This document shows, one piece after another, positions 1-7,865 of a stretch of 43,038 nucleotides of DNA (its first letter is position 1; each line of letters begins with the position of its first letter). The notes below the pieces were generated by a model. It had not been told where the DNA came from and did not search any database. It saw only the letters and a list, made by a program, of their open reading frames with translations. The stretch is from positions 1-43,038 of the IMG/VR virus record IMGVR_UViG_3300025426_000051; one strand, written 5' to 3'. This DNA is from a virus. The translations under genes were made by a program, and so were the position numbers.

Positions 1-262
1 TTCTAAGATATTCAACTGTTACTTTAAGTTCAGCAACTTGACGAGTCAAATCTAAAATCATTTGTCTCATTTGGTCTTTTTCTTTACCTGCGGCATCTAA
101 TAATGCTTCTAATTTGGATATTCTATCTTTACAATCGTGTCTGATGAAGTCCTCATCGCGTTCCTTATGCATAGCTCTTTTCTCATAAAATCTCCAAGCG
201 CTTGCTGAACCTAGTACACCAAAAGCGGTACCTAAAACTGCGTAAATTGAATTTATATCCAT
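1..262 (-). CDS. Membrane-anchored coiled-coil protein (partial, C-terminus outside window)
   Basis: Reading down from the ATG at 262 gives 87 codons before the window edge. Residues 1-22 form a hydrophobic segment rich in Ala, Gly, Val and Leu, and a charged, heptad-like helix follows (K/E/D/R alternating with L/I/V/M). This is one N-terminal membrane helix plus a coiled coil, as in small phage lysis-accessory or spanin-like proteins, but no family is recognised. The sense-oriented element TATATTTATATAA lies 5 nt upstream, as for many other genes here. The function is unknown. The frame is clean and the start well placed, so coding status is likely. Confidence 0.7.
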   Translation of the reverse strand, partial: MDINSIYAVLGTAFGVLGSASAWRFYEKRAMHKERDEDFIRHDCKDRISKLEALLDAAGKEKDQMRQMILDLTRQVAELKVTVEYLR

Positions 263-440
263 ATGTTTATATAAATATAAAATATTTTTCAATTTTTTCC
301 AATTTTCAACTATTCCTGCTGAAATAAATTTTAGTGTGACAAATAGTTACACTAATAATAACTCAATCATCTCAAGATGGCAGTTACAAATTGGTTTAAA
401 ATATTTGTTTAATTAATCCATATAATAATAGGATTAAAAT
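263..440. other. Gene-poor spacer with a hairpin
   Basis: I see no convincing gene. A 7-bp hairpin (TTAGTGT 331-337 with ACACTAA 349-355) sits ahead of the terminator at 441-472. A short forward transcript ending at that terminator is possible, but no promoter could be assigned. Confidence 0.35.
267..279 (-). promoter_or_regulatory. ATATTTATA element upstream of the gene at 1-262
   Basis: On the minus strand it reads TATATTTATATAA and ends 4 nt before the ATG. It is the same sense-oriented element found ahead of genes on both strands of the window. Whether it is a promoter or a translation signal is not known. Confidence 0.5.
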
Positions 441-472
441 AAAAGGGGAGGCTTTATAGTCTCCCTTTTTTT
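441..472 (+). terminator. Rho-independent terminator
   Basis: GGGAG (446-450) pairs with CTCCC (461-465) around a 10-nt loop, followed by seven T. An A-tract precedes the stem, so the reverse direction may also be terminated, but no gene reads into it from the right. Confidence 0.7.
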
Positions 473-475
473 ATG

Positions 476-484
476 TATATTTAT
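476..484 (+). promoter_or_regulatory. ATATTTATA-type element upstream of nuclease gene
   Basis: TATATTTAT lies 18 nt before the ATG at 503 and supports that start over the upstream in-frame ATG at 473, which overlaps the element. Confidence 0.45.
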
Positions 485-502
485 CAATATAAAACAAAAA
501 TT

Positions 503-1180
503 ATGAAAAGAGTATTAGCATTGATTACCATTCTTTTAGTGTTTTTCACTATCGGCGGTAGAACACAAGATTTAGTAGTTTTGAAACACACAAACTACAC
601 AACGACTTATTCTAAGTCATTAAAATATCCTACTTTAGTGGAATGGTGGGATACTAAAGCAAAAGTTGGTTGCGCAACTCCAATGGCTCGTAAAGACCAA
701 TTTGCTCCAGATCCGTTAGATATTGTAGATACTAAAATCCAAGCTGATTATGATGCTGCTAATCAAGCACATAAAGCTAAAGGTTCAAAAGGATTCGATA
801 GAGGTCATATGTGTCCTGCAGCTGATAATTTATGTCAAACTCCTGAGGTTCAAACTGAATGTTTCTATTTTTCTAATATGGCTCCACAATATCACGCTTT
901 AAATGCTGGTGATTGGAAAACATTAGAAACAGCAGAAAGAAACTGGTCAATTCAGAATGATTCAGTTCACGTATGGTGTGGTAATTTGGGTAAAGCAGAG
1001 GTATTAGGACCCGATAATATGGCTGTACCTACACAATGTTGGAAAGTAGTTTATATTGTAAAAACAAAAGAATGGTTAGCTTTCCTATTTGATAATGTTG
1101 ATGGAAAACAAACAGGTTTAGAATCACATAAAGTATTAGTTGCGGATATAACTAAATTAACTGGAATTAAATTTAAATAA
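503..1180 (+). CDS. Exported DNA/RNA non-specific endonuclease (NUC1/EndoG family)
   Basis: This 225-residue protein begins with a clear signal peptide (basic MKR, then a hydrophobic stretch to about residue 18). About 95 residues in it has the family signature DRGHM followed by C-P-A-A-D-N; the His is the general base and a downstream Asn binds Mg2+ in this family. NUC1 enzymes cut DNA and RNA without sequence specificity. With a signal peptide the enzyme should act in the periplasm or outside the cell, for example on free DNA, competitor phage DNA or nucleotides for scavenging. I chose ATG 503 because it gives the signal peptide and follows the ATATTTATA-type element; the ATG at 473 adds ten polar residues that would spoil it. 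The stop overlaps the next start (TAATG). Confidence 0.88.
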   Translation: MKRVLALITILLVFFTIGGRTQDLVVLKHTNYTTTYSKSLKYPTLVEWWDTKAKVGCATPMARKDQFAPDPLDIVDTKIQADYDAANQAHKAKGSKGFDRGHMCPAADNLCQTPEVQTECFYFSNMAPQYHALNAGDWKTLETAERNWSIQNDSVHVWCGNLGKAEVLGPDNMAVPTQCWKVVYIVKTKEWLAFLFDNVDGKQTGLESHKVLVADITKLTGIKFK

Positions 1181-1374
1181 TGTTACCTAGAGAATTTGTT
1201 AATTATCAAGATAAATTATATTGGGTCTATAAGAAAATGGCCTCAAGTAAGATTAAGGAAGGTTACACAAATGATCTAAAAGAATTTTGGAGATGTGACG
1301 TTGTTGTTAGAAATCCTAATGACAACGTCCTTCTTTTTTTGAAGGAAATACCTGAAGCGCAAGTTATAAGTTAA
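1180..1374 (+). CDS. Hypothetical 64-aa protein coupled to the nuclease
   Basis: The start codon shares one base with the nuclease stop, so translation is probably coupled. The product is small with aromatic and basic residues (Y-W-V-Y-K-K near residue 17) and matches no family I recognise. It could be an immunity or accessory protein for the nuclease, but only adjacency supports that. A terminator-like hairpin with a seven-T tract lies inside the last third of the coding region, and the 3' end overlaps the convergent peptidase gene by 4 bp. Confidence 0.6.
   Translation: MLPREFVNYQDKLYWVYKKMASSKIKEGYTNDLKEFWRCDVVVRNPNDNVLLFLKEIPEAQVIS
1297..1340 (+). terminator. Terminator-like hairpin inside a coding region
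   Basis: GACGTTGT (1297-1304) pairs perfectly with ACAACGTC (1322-1329), followed by CTTC and seven T. It lies inside the gene at 1180-1374, so it may end a fraction of transcripts early or be the real end of the nuclease mRNA. Confidence 0.5.
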
Positions 1375-1769
1375 ACTAAATCTTTGATTTTTCTAATACA
1401 TAAATGAGTGAATAGTTCCTCATTTTTTCTCGCCTCCTTTTCGTAAGGATGGTTTTTATAATAATATTTTTTATATAATTCCATATATTTTACATCTGAT
1501 TGTAAATAATGGGTATATTCGTGAATAACTGTCGAAACAACCTCTTCAATGGTTAAACAGTTTTTATCATAAACTATTATTTTGTTTTGTTGAGCATAAA
1601 AGACACCACTTATAAATCTCTCAGTTTCTTCTTTAACAAAATTGATTCTAACACTAACTTTGGGTAAATCTTTTCTACGTTTATTAATACCCATATTCTC
1701 TCTACACCACCTTGTGGCTAACAATGCGTAACGCCTTTTGGTTTTGATGTCGAGATTTTTTTTAGCCAT
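1371..1769 (-). CDS. Small HExxH zinc metallopeptidase-like protein
   Basis: In this 132-residue protein residues 83-87 read H-E-Y-T-H in a helix (VVSTVIHEYTHYLQS), the zinc site of gluzincin/SprT-like peptidases. The Lys/Arg-rich N-terminus would suit nucleic acid contact. A downstream Glu in KNEELFTH could be the third ligand. It is shorter than SprT proteins (about 160-200 aa) and lacks an evident zinc-ribbon tail, so it is a minimal catalytic domain. It overlaps the upstream gene (1762-2124) by 8 bp, forming a two-gene operon. It is one of three different HExxH proteins in the window. The substrate is unknown. Confidence 0.72.
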   Translation of the reverse strand: MAKKNLDIKTKRRYALLATRWCRENMGINKRRKDLPKVSVRINFVKEETERFISGVFYAQQNKIIVYDKNCLTIEEVVSTVIHEYTHYLQSDVKYMELYKKYYYKNHPYEKEARKNEELFTHLCIRKIKDLV

Positions 1770-2124
1770 TTTCTGCGGTATCTGTTTTTGTTTTTATTTT
1801 TCTCTTAGTTGGTTTAGGTAAAATATAATCATTAACAGCTTCAAAATTGTTTGAAATGTCTTTCAGAATACTAGCAAATTCGTAATTTTCTGATTCTTCG
1901 TTCTTTTTCATAAGAACTACTAAAAAACTTCTAAGCTCATTATCACTTAATTTTGCTCTATTACTAACTGAGTTTTTCATTAATTTGAAAACCATATATT
2001 GAACATTCATCTTTTTTTCAATAGGTAACTCGAAATAACTTTCAACATTAACATTGTCTAAAATGATGTTACTCACATTTTCTAAAAATAAAATAAAGGA
2101 AGGATGGTTCAAATTCACTCTCAT
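1762..2124 (-). CDS. Hypothetical 120-aa protein, partner of HExxH peptidase
   Basis: This is a soluble, mostly helical charged protein with no recognised domain. It starts at 2124 behind a sense-oriented AGTATTTATTTAA element, and its 3' end overlaps the peptidase start by 8 bp, so the two are co-expressed. Its function is unknown; a substrate adaptor or inhibitor for the peptidase is only a guess from adjacency. Confidence 0.7.
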   Translation of the reverse strand: MRVNLNHPSFILFLENVSNIILDNVNVESYFELPIEKKMNVQYMVFKLMKNSVSNRAKLSDNELRSFLVVLMKKNEESENYEFASILKDISNNFEAVNDYILPKPTKRKIKTKTDTAENG

Positions 2125-2134
2125 ATCTTTCGTT

Positions 2135-2147
2135 TTAAATAAATACT
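2135..2147 (-). promoter_or_regulatory. ATATTTATA-type element (AGTATTTATTTAA)
   Basis: It lies 10 nt upstream of the start at 2124 on the minus strand and is a variant of the shared upstream element. Confidence 0.4.
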
Positions 2148-2168
2148 ATTTTGATTAATATAAAATAA

Positions 2169-2200
2169 AAAAGGGATAAAAAAAACATTTTATCCCTTTT
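2169..2200 (-). terminator. Terminator for gene 2220-2579
   Basis: A 13-bp arm (AAAAGGGATAAAA) pairs with TTTTATCCCTTTT. On the minus strand the stem is followed by a T-rich tract. Confidence 0.7.
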
Positions 2201-2219
2201 ATTTTTTCGTTAACTGTTC

Positions 2220-2579
2220 TTATTTGGCCCATTTTCCACGACTCACAATTTGTGCAATTATTCCATAAACAGACAAATCCGAATAACTATCTTGTACACT
2301 TTCTCCAACAGTATCCTCTTTACCAAGCAAAACAAGTTGTTTCAATCTTTGGATCTTGTCATTCATTCTGAACCACAGACCTGTAAGTGATAGTTTAACT
2401 TCTTCAGGGGTTTCCAATTTAGTTCCTACAGAGATGTTATCAGGTCCATAATTCAATTGTTTTCTACAGAACAACTCATATTGCTCCCTCATAATTTTCT
2501 TGAATTCTGTGGTTGTTTCAGGGTATTTCTCCTCACATTGTTTAATAGGAGATAATAGGGTTTCTTTTTCTTCTGCCAT
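2220..2579 (-). CDS. DUF1599 / Nmad1-like (MazG-fold) protein
   Basis: This is a 119-residue all-helical protein. The segments RKQLNYGPDNI (about residue 40) and LWFRMNDKIQRLKQL (about 68-82), followed by D-S-Y-S-D-L and a final helix ending RGKW, fit the DUF1599/Nmad1 family that I recall. That family is predicted to be related to MazG-type nucleotide pyrophosphohydrolases and is often seen near phage base-modification or nucleotide-pool genes. No other base-modification enzyme is visible here. The assignment is from memory of the motif and moderately certain. It ends at a strong terminator. Confidence 0.6.
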   Translation of the reverse strand: MAEEKETLLSPIKQCEEKYPETTTEFKKIMREQYELFCRKQLNYGPDNISVGTKLETPEEVKLSLTGLWFRMNDKIQRLKQLVLLGKEDTVGESVQDSYSDLSVYGIIAQIVSRGKWAK

Positions 2580-2627
2580 AATTAAAGGTATTTATTAAAA
2601 TATAAGAAAAAATTACTGATAAACCAA

Positions 2628-2639
2628 ATATTTATATAA
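2628..2639 (+). promoter_or_regulatory. ATATTTATATAA element upstream of RHH-like gene
   Basis: It lies 11 nt before the ATG at 2651 in the sense orientation. Confidence 0.5.
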
Positions 2640-2650
2640 AATAACTAAAA

Positions 2651-2908
2651 ATGGCATCAAACGCATATAAACAAATGCAAGCAGGGGGTGGTCCTGGAAA
2701 AGAAGAATCGGGAGAAAAGAAGACCAAACACACATCACTTATCAAAATGTTAACATTTAGAGTGGTTCCTGCATATTATAAAGAAATTGAAAAAGTTGCT
2801 AATCGTAAAAAAATTACTGTTTCTAAATTGATCAGAACCTATATTTTGGAAGGTATGAAAAGAGATAATGAAATAAGTAATTCACAAGGACAAGAATATA
2901 CAGGATAA
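2651..2908 (+). CDS. Ribbon-helix-helix-like DNA-binding protein
   Basis: This 85-residue protein has a flexible Gly/Lys-rich N-terminus, then LTFRVVPAYYKEIEKVA (about residues 34-50) and KKITVSKLIRTYILEGM (about 53-69). A beta strand with alternating residues, a helix, a T/S turn and a second helix is the RHH (MetJ/Arc) pattern. These are typically small dimeric repressors. Its start follows an ATATTTATATAA element. Its stop overlaps the next start (TAATG), so it is coupled to a coiled-coil gene. The target is unknown. Confidence 0.62.
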   Translation: MASNAYKQMQAGGGPGKEESGEKKTKHTSLIKMLTFRVVPAYYKEIEKVANRKKITVSKLIRTYILEGMKRDNEISNSQGQEYTG

Positions 2909-3231
2909 TGGAAAATACTATCTTAGAAAATAAAATTAAAGAAATAGTGAACAATGTTCTTACTGAAGAAGCTGCTAAAGTTTCTCGTTATGAATTTGGT
3001 CGTGTACAGTTCAAAATAGACGAATTAGAGAACTCATTAAATGAAACAATAAAGGAACTAAGAAAATTACAAGATGCTGTTCCTAGTGGCTTAAAAAACG
3101 TAGTTAACGGTCGTTTAACTAATGTATCTAAAAACCTATACGAATCTAAGAAAACAATATTAGAACTTAAAGAAAAAGTTAAAAAGTACAAAAGAAATCT
3201 TTATTCTCAACAAATAGAAGAAAAAAAATAG
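2908..3231 (+). CDS. Coiled-coil hypothetical protein
   Basis: This 107-residue protein is almost wholly helical, with heptad spacing of I/L/V and many E/K pairs, so it is probably an elongated dimer. It begins inside the stop codon of the RHH-like gene and ends 4 bp before the convergent gene at 3236. It has no catalytic motif and its function is unknown. Confidence 0.7.
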   Translation: MENTILENKIKEIVNNVLTEEAAKVSRYEFGRVQFKIDELENSLNETIKELRKLQDAVPSGLKNVVNGRLTNVSKNLYESKKTILELKEKVKKYKRNLYSQQIEEKK

Positions 3232-3235
3232 TCGA

Positions 3236-3580
3236 TTATTTTTTATTTTTTAAAACTTGTTTACCTTCTTCTGTTAAAAAAAACACCTCTTCAGTGTCGT
3301 CATCCTCATAAGAATTTACCAACCCTTTATCTTTCATTTCATATAAAATGGTACCTGCAATTATTAATTTGAGTATCGCTTCCATTTCTTCCTGATTGAA
3401 TGCTATATCTTCTGATAAATCCTTACCATCGATAAATTTATCGGTTAATTTATCACAAAAAACTGTCATAGCATAATCGGTCGATTCTAAATCAAATTCT
3501 TCAAAAAACCCATCTTCATTTAGGGTGGAGATATATATTTCAGCTAATTCTATTATTCCTGGTTGATATATTTTATTCAT
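3236..3580 (-). CDS. Acidic protein with winged-helix-like C-terminus
   Basis: This 114-residue, strongly acidic protein has a C-terminal part with a helix (ILYEMKDKGLVNSY), an acidic turn and then a beta/helix ending LTEEGKQVLKNKK. That resembles the wing and last helix of MarR/PadR-type winged-helix proteins. The acidic charge argues against simple DNA binding, so it may be a protein-binding or DNA-mimic-like domain. No family is recognised. Confidence 0.65.
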   Translation of the reverse strand: MNKIYQPGIIELAEIYISTLNEDGFFEEFDLESTDYAMTVFCDKLTDKFIDGKDLSEDIAFNQEEMEAILKLIIAGTILYEMKDKGLVNSYEDDDTEEVFFLTEEGKQVLKNKK

Positions 3581-3681
3581 AATGATTGATTAATTTAATT
3601 ATACCTAAAATTTTTGATAAAAAAAATTAATTAGTTGAATTTTTGTTAATTTTTTCATATATTATGATTAAAATAATATAG

Positions 3682-4932
3682 ATGAAAAAAAATAAGATAT
3701 TCATTCAAATTGCGTCTTACAGAGACCCACAATTACTACCAACATTAAAAGATTGTATCGCTAAAGCAAAAAATCCCAAAAATTTAGTTTTTTCAATTGC
3801 TTGGCAACATTCACCAGATGATGCTTGGGATAATTTAGATGAATATAAAAACGATAAGAGATTTAAAATTGTTGATATCAATTATAAAGATTCTCAAGGT
3901 GCTTGTTGGGCGAGACATCAACTTCAACAACAATATAATGGAGAAGAATATACATTACAATTAGATTCACATCACAGATTTATTGAAAATTGGGATGAAG
4001 AGTTAATCAATATGATTAAAGACTTACAAAGCAAAGGTCATAAGAAACCTTTGTTAACTGGATATGTTTCATCGTTTGATCCTGATAATGACCCAGCGGG
4101 AAGAGTGATGCAACCTTGGAAAATGAATTTTGATAGATTTATTCCTGAAGGCGCAGTTTTCTTTTTACCTGCAACAATTGACGATTATCAATCAAGAACT
4201 GAACCAATACCTGCTAGATTTTATTCAGCACATTTTTGTTTCACATTAGGACAATTTGTAACTGAAGTACCACACGATCCTGAATATTATTTCCACGGTG
4301 AAGAAATATCAATTGCTGTTAGAGCTTATACTTGGGGATATGATTTATTCCATCCTCACAAAACAATTGTTTGGCACGAATACACAAGAAAAGGTAGAAC
4401 TAAACAATGGGATGATGATCCAAAATGGGTTACAAGGAATTTAGAATGCCACAAAAGAAATAGAAAACTTTTTGAAATGGACGGCGAGGTTAAAGATATC
4501 GATTTCGGACCTTTTGATTTTGGTAAAAAAAGAACATTAGAAGATTATGAAAGATATGCTGGTGTTTCATTTAAAAGAAGAGCAATTCAAAAATATACCT
4601 TAGAAAATAATTTAGCTCCAAACCCTCCTTTATATGGTGAAGAATTTGATGCATCGTTTTTGAGTATTTTCAAACATTGTATCGATATTGGATTTGATAA
4701 AGTACCTGAAAGTGATTATGAGTTTTGGGTGGTTGCATTCCACGATGAGAAAGATGAAACAATGTTCAGACAAGATGCCGATGCTAATGAAATTGCTAGA
4801 GTTAAAAGTGATCCTGATGGATATGGTAAATTATGGAGAGAATTCCAAGTAGATAAAAAACCATCATATTGGGTTGTGTGGCCTTATAGCACATCTAAAG
4901 GTTGGTGTGAAAGAATAACAGGAACATTATAA
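3682..4932 (+). CDS. GlcNAc-transferase-like protein (PF11397, GT60-related)
   Basis: This 416-residue protein opens with IFIQIASYRDPQLLPTLKDC, a hallmark of the GlcNAc family whose best known member is the Skp1 hydroxyproline GlcNAc-transferase. WARHQ (about 76-80) and D-S-H-H-R-F (95-100) match the conserved region and the DxH metal/nucleotide-sugar site. HGEE (about 216) and the downstream Trp-His segments complete the GT-A core. The family transfers GlcNAc from UDP-GlcNAc, in eukaryotes to hydroxyproline. About 100 extra C-terminal residues are not part of the core. It is the first gene of a forward operon of seven glycan genes, with overlapping or nearly abutting junctions. Confidence 0.85.
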   Translation: MKKNKIFIQIASYRDPQLLPTLKDCIAKAKNPKNLVFSIAWQHSPDDAWDNLDEYKNDKRFKIVDINYKDSQGACWARHQLQQQYNGEEYTLQLDSHHRFIENWDEELINMIKDLQSKGHKKPLLTGYVSSFDPDNDPAGRVMQPWKMNFDRFIPEGAVFFLPATIDDYQSRTEPIPARFYSAHFCFTLGQFVTEVPHDPEYYFHGEEISIAVRAYTWGYDLFHPHKTIVWHEYTRKGRTKQWDDDPKWVTRNLECHKRNRKLFEMDGEVKDIDFGPFDFGKKRTLEDYERYAGVSFKRRAIQKYTLENNLAPNPPLYGEEFDASFLSIFKHCIDIGFDKVPESDYEFWVVAFHDEKDETMFRQDADANEIARVKSDPDGYGKLWREFQVDKKPSYWVVWPYSTSKGWCERITGTL

Positions 4933-5630
4933 TGGTTAAAATTCATAATAGTAAGATAGCTGATATTGGTTATTATATTAACTTGGATAAGAGAACTGAT
5001 AGAAATCAACAACTATTAAGTAATCTTAATGAATTTAATATAACAGGAGTTAATAGATATTCCGCAATATCCGACGGACCGGCCCCGCAGTTAAATTTAG
5101 TTAATACAACATTCCAAATATATAAAATATTTTTGGAGTCTGATGCTGAAAGTTTATTAATCTTAGAAGATGATTGTAAATTTTTAGACATATTAAAAAG
5201 CGATTATGAAAAAATATTTGATGACATTAATAACACAGATTGGGATTTATTTTGGTTAGGTTGTGTTAATAGAAGAGAACCAAGATTTTATAAAAATAAT
5301 TGTTACCAAGTTTCTTCAGTTAGTTATGCACAATCTTATGTAATAAAAAGAAAAATGTGTGAAGATGTATTGAAAAATTTTGAGAACAATTGGAATAATT
5401 TGTGTCCTGATGAAATGTTATCTTTATTTGCGTATGGTTATGATATAGCATCGAATCCAAATAAATTCGAATTTTATAAACAAAATCAACCATTAGACGT
5501 TTTCACAACAGAATACAAATGTTTAACTTATGAATCTTCTTTAACTACACAGTATAACTCTCATTCTGATTTATGGCATCATATGACCAATTTAGAAGAA
5601 TGGATTACTAATCATCATCCAAAAAAATAA
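4932..5630 (+). CDS. Glycosyltransferase family 25 (LPS galactosyltransferase-like)
   Basis: This 232-residue protein carries GYYINLDKRTDR (about 13-24), the classic GT25 opening that contacts the nucleotide sugar, and LLILEDDCKF (about 75-84) with the E-D-D metal-binding motif. GT25 enzymes add galactose or glucose to LPS, or to hydroxylysine in collagen. Its start overlaps the previous stop by one base (TAATG). The C-terminal helical region after residue 170 is short compared with LPS enzymes. The acceptor is unknown. Confidence 0.85.
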   Translation: MVKIHNSKIADIGYYINLDKRTDRNQQLLSNLNEFNITGVNRYSAISDGPAPQLNLVNTTFQIYKIFLESDAESLLILEDDCKFLDILKSDYEKIFDDINNTDWDLFWLGCVNRREPRFYKNNCYQVSSVSYAQSYVIKRKMCEDVLKNFENNWNNLCPDEMLSLFAYGYDIASNPNKFEFYKQNQPLDVFTTEYKCLTYESSLTTQYNSHSDLWHHMTNLEEWITNHHPKK

Positions 5631-5632
5631 TA

Positions 5633-6376
5633 ATGAAATTAGTAACAGTTACTTGGTCATACGAAGATGAGCCTAAAGTAGATAATTCTTTTTTGGTTCT
5701 TTCTTTTTTAAAAAATAATAACATAAGTGACATACATAATATCCATTTTAATAGAAACAATTATAAAGATTTAGAGTCTGAATTCAATGAAAAATTCGGT
5801 AATCAATATGAATTCTTGTTATATAGAATTTTTTTATTAAAAGATTATTTGTTGAAATCCGATCTCGAAAATATTGTATTTGCGGACACAAATGATGTGG
5901 TTTGTTTGAATAGCATTAATAACATTGTTATAGACCCAAATTCCGTTGTTTTCTCAAGTGAACGACATAGATATCCAAATGAAGAAAGTATCGGGAATTG
6001 GTCTCCTACGCACTTATATCCTGAATATAATAAAATCAATGAATTATTCCTTAATGGTGGTTTATCTTATGGTACTAAAGAATCGTTTATAAAATTATTT
6101 GATATATGTATAAATGAAATTTTTCCTTTGGAGTATAAAAATTTTGGTGGGGACCAAGGAGTTTATACTTATTTCTTTATAAACCAAAATGACGGATTGA
6201 TAAAAATTGATGAAACCAAATATTTTTTAAGTACTTATTTAAAATCCCCTAACGATTTTAGAAAAGACGATATTGGTGTTTATTCGTTAAAAACTAATTC
6301 ATATCCGATTTTCATTCACGATAATGGATGGAATTACGGTAGTCCAAAATTTATAAACCATTTTAATTTGATATGA
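5633..6376 (+). CDS. PLOD-like glycosyltransferase
   Basis: This 247-residue protein has FADTND (83-88), whose D-x-x-D may bind Mn2+, then FLNGGLSYG (139-147), FGGDQGVY (171-178) and a final H-D-N-G (about 232-235). This order (DxD, NGG/NSG, DQ, HxNG) matches the N-terminal glycosyltransferase domain of procollagen lysyl hydroxylase/galactosyltransferase-type proteins, which glycosylate hydroxylysine. It lies 3 bp behind the GT25 gene and its 3' end overlaps the next start. A diverged copy is at 7143-7865. Confidence 0.7.
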   Translation: MKLVTVTWSYEDEPKVDNSFLVLSFLKNNNISDIHNIHFNRNNYKDLESEFNEKFGNQYEFLLYRIFLLKDYLLKSDLENIVFADTNDVVCLNSINNIVIDPNSVVFSSERHRYPNEESIGNWSPTHLYPEYNKINELFLNGGLSYGTKESFIKLFDICINEIFPLEYKNFGGDQGVYTYFFINQNDGLIKIDETKYFLSTYLKSPNDFRKDDIGVYSLKTNSYPIFIHDNGWNYGSPKFINHFNLI

Positions 6377-7143
6377 TATTTGTAACAATTTGTATAGGTG
6401 AAGAAAGAAGAAATGACACTATGCACCTGTTAAATGATTTAAGAAACTTAGATTATAAAGTTTATTTGTTGACAAATATCGAATTTGACATTCAAAAATT
6501 TCAATTTTATAATGTAAAAATAGTCAAATTGGATGTTGATTCTTGGAATGATTTCCAAAGATTTCAAATCATAAAAACAGCATTTTTAAACGAAACAGAT
6601 GAATATGTATATTATTTAGATTCGGACTCTAGATTTTTTAATTTCAGGAATGAAAAATTCGATAAAGAAAAATTTGAAAATCTATTATCAACTATAGACT
6701 TTGATATTATGTGTCCGTGGTTTTTAGATCCAATTAAAACCCAATTGATACCACCAAATATAAATGACAATATAAATTATAGAAATTTTAAATTTGGATT
6801 CAATTCTTTGATTGAGTATTTCAAGACAAAAAATAAAAATTACTATGAAGATATCGAAAAATGTTCTCCTTTAGAAACTTTACTTATTTTTAAAAGGAGT
6901 GACAGAATGATATCCTTTCTTGATGAAATGTTAATAATTGTAGATAAATTGATTGTAGAAGAGAAAAAAATTGGTAGAATCTATCTTGCATCAGGTTGTG
7001 GATTTGCTATGAGAATGATGTGTAGCGTTTACAATATAAACATAATTACAAATAAAATAGTTTATCATTTTTTCAAAGGTAATTTCTTAAAGGAAGTTTT
7101 TTTATTTGATTCAATAATAGACAGAAACGAAACAATTTTTTAA
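6373..7143 (+). CDS. Putative glycosyltransferase with DSD motif (GT6-like?)
   Basis: This 256-residue protein has an N-terminal Rossmann-like start (MIFVTICIGEER), FQRFQIIKTAFL (about 62-73) and Y-Y-L-D-S-D-S-R-F (80-88), the acidic triad typical of GT-A enzymes that handle UDP-sugars. The arrangement resembles GT6 (alpha-Gal/ABO-type) proteins, but I cannot confirm the family. The start overlaps the previous stop by 4 bp and the stop overlaps the next start by 1 bp. Codon use is AT-richer than in its neighbour at 3682-4932, suggesting separate acquisition. Confidence 0.65.
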   Translation: MIFVTICIGEERRNDTMHLLNDLRNLDYKVYLLTNIEFDIQKFQFYNVKIVKLDVDSWNDFQRFQIIKTAFLNETDEYVYYLDSDSRFFNFRNEKFDKEKFENLLSTIDFDIMCPWFLDPIKTQLIPPNINDNINYRNFKFGFNSLIEYFKTKNKNYYEDIEKCSPLETLLIFKRSDRMISFLDEMLIIVDKLIVEEKKIGRIYLASGCGFAMRMMCSVYNINIITNKIVYHFFKGNFLKEVFLFDSIIDRNETIF

Positions 7144-7865
7144 TGAAAAAATACTCCTTAATTACTACTTATTATTGTAAAGATTGTAACTATTCAACAG
7201 ATAATCGATTTAATTTCGATGGTAATTCGGAAGATTTCTACATTAATTTTTCCAATGAATTTTCACCATTTGATATGGATAAAATACCGTATGTTGGTGT
7301 TACAAAAAGGAGAGATTTAGTTTATGGTAAAATATTTTTATTAAAAGATTTTATAGAAAAAAATATATTAGATAAATACGAATATTTGTGTCATATAGAT
7401 TATAGCGATACTAAATTTTCAGGTAGCTTTATGGAAATGATGAAAAAATTTGAATCATCCAATATGGATTTTATAATATCAACAGAAAAAAAATGCTGGC
7501 CATATCTTCACTCAGTCAATAACTGGTTAGATTCTCCATCATCAGACGAAGAGTTTAAATTTATAAATTCGGGTGCAATTATATCAAAAACTGAAAAATT
7601 TTTACTATATTTAAATAAATTAATCGACATATGTTTAAATGAAAATATTGATTTTTGGGACGATCAGGGAGTTTGGCAATATTATAATTTGAAGATAGAA
7701 AAATTAAACGCAGATACTAATTGTGAGTACTTTTTTTCAACCTCAGAATTGGATGAAACTTACTATACAATTGAAAATAATAAAATAAAAACTAAATTTG
7801 AAACATATCCTTATTTAATTCACGATAACGGTAGTTTCAACTTAAACTTAATATCAAAAATATGA
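7143..7865 (+). CDS. PLOD-like glycosyltransferase, second copy
   Basis: This 240-residue protein shares the layout of 5633-6376: KIFLLKDFI (about 63-71), H-I-D-Y-S-D-T (84-90), F-I-N-S-G-A (about 141-146), W-D-D-Q-G-V-W (about 171-177), and a closing H-D-N-G. The N-terminus is Cys-rich (three Cys in the first 25). The two copies are diverged, so different acceptors or sugars are likely. It overlaps the next gene by 4 bp. Confidence 0.65.
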   Translation: MKKYSLITTYYCKDCNYSTDNRFNFDGNSEDFYINFSNEFSPFDMDKIPYVGVTKRRDLVYGKIFLLKDFIEKNILDKYEYLCHIDYSDTKFSGSFMEMMKKFESSNMDFIISTEKKCWPYLHSVNNWLDSPSSDEEFKFINSGAIISKTEKFLLYLNKLIDICLNENIDFWDDQGVWQYYNLKIEKLNADTNCEYFFSTSELDETYYTIENNKIKTKFETYPYLIHDNGSFNLNLISKI

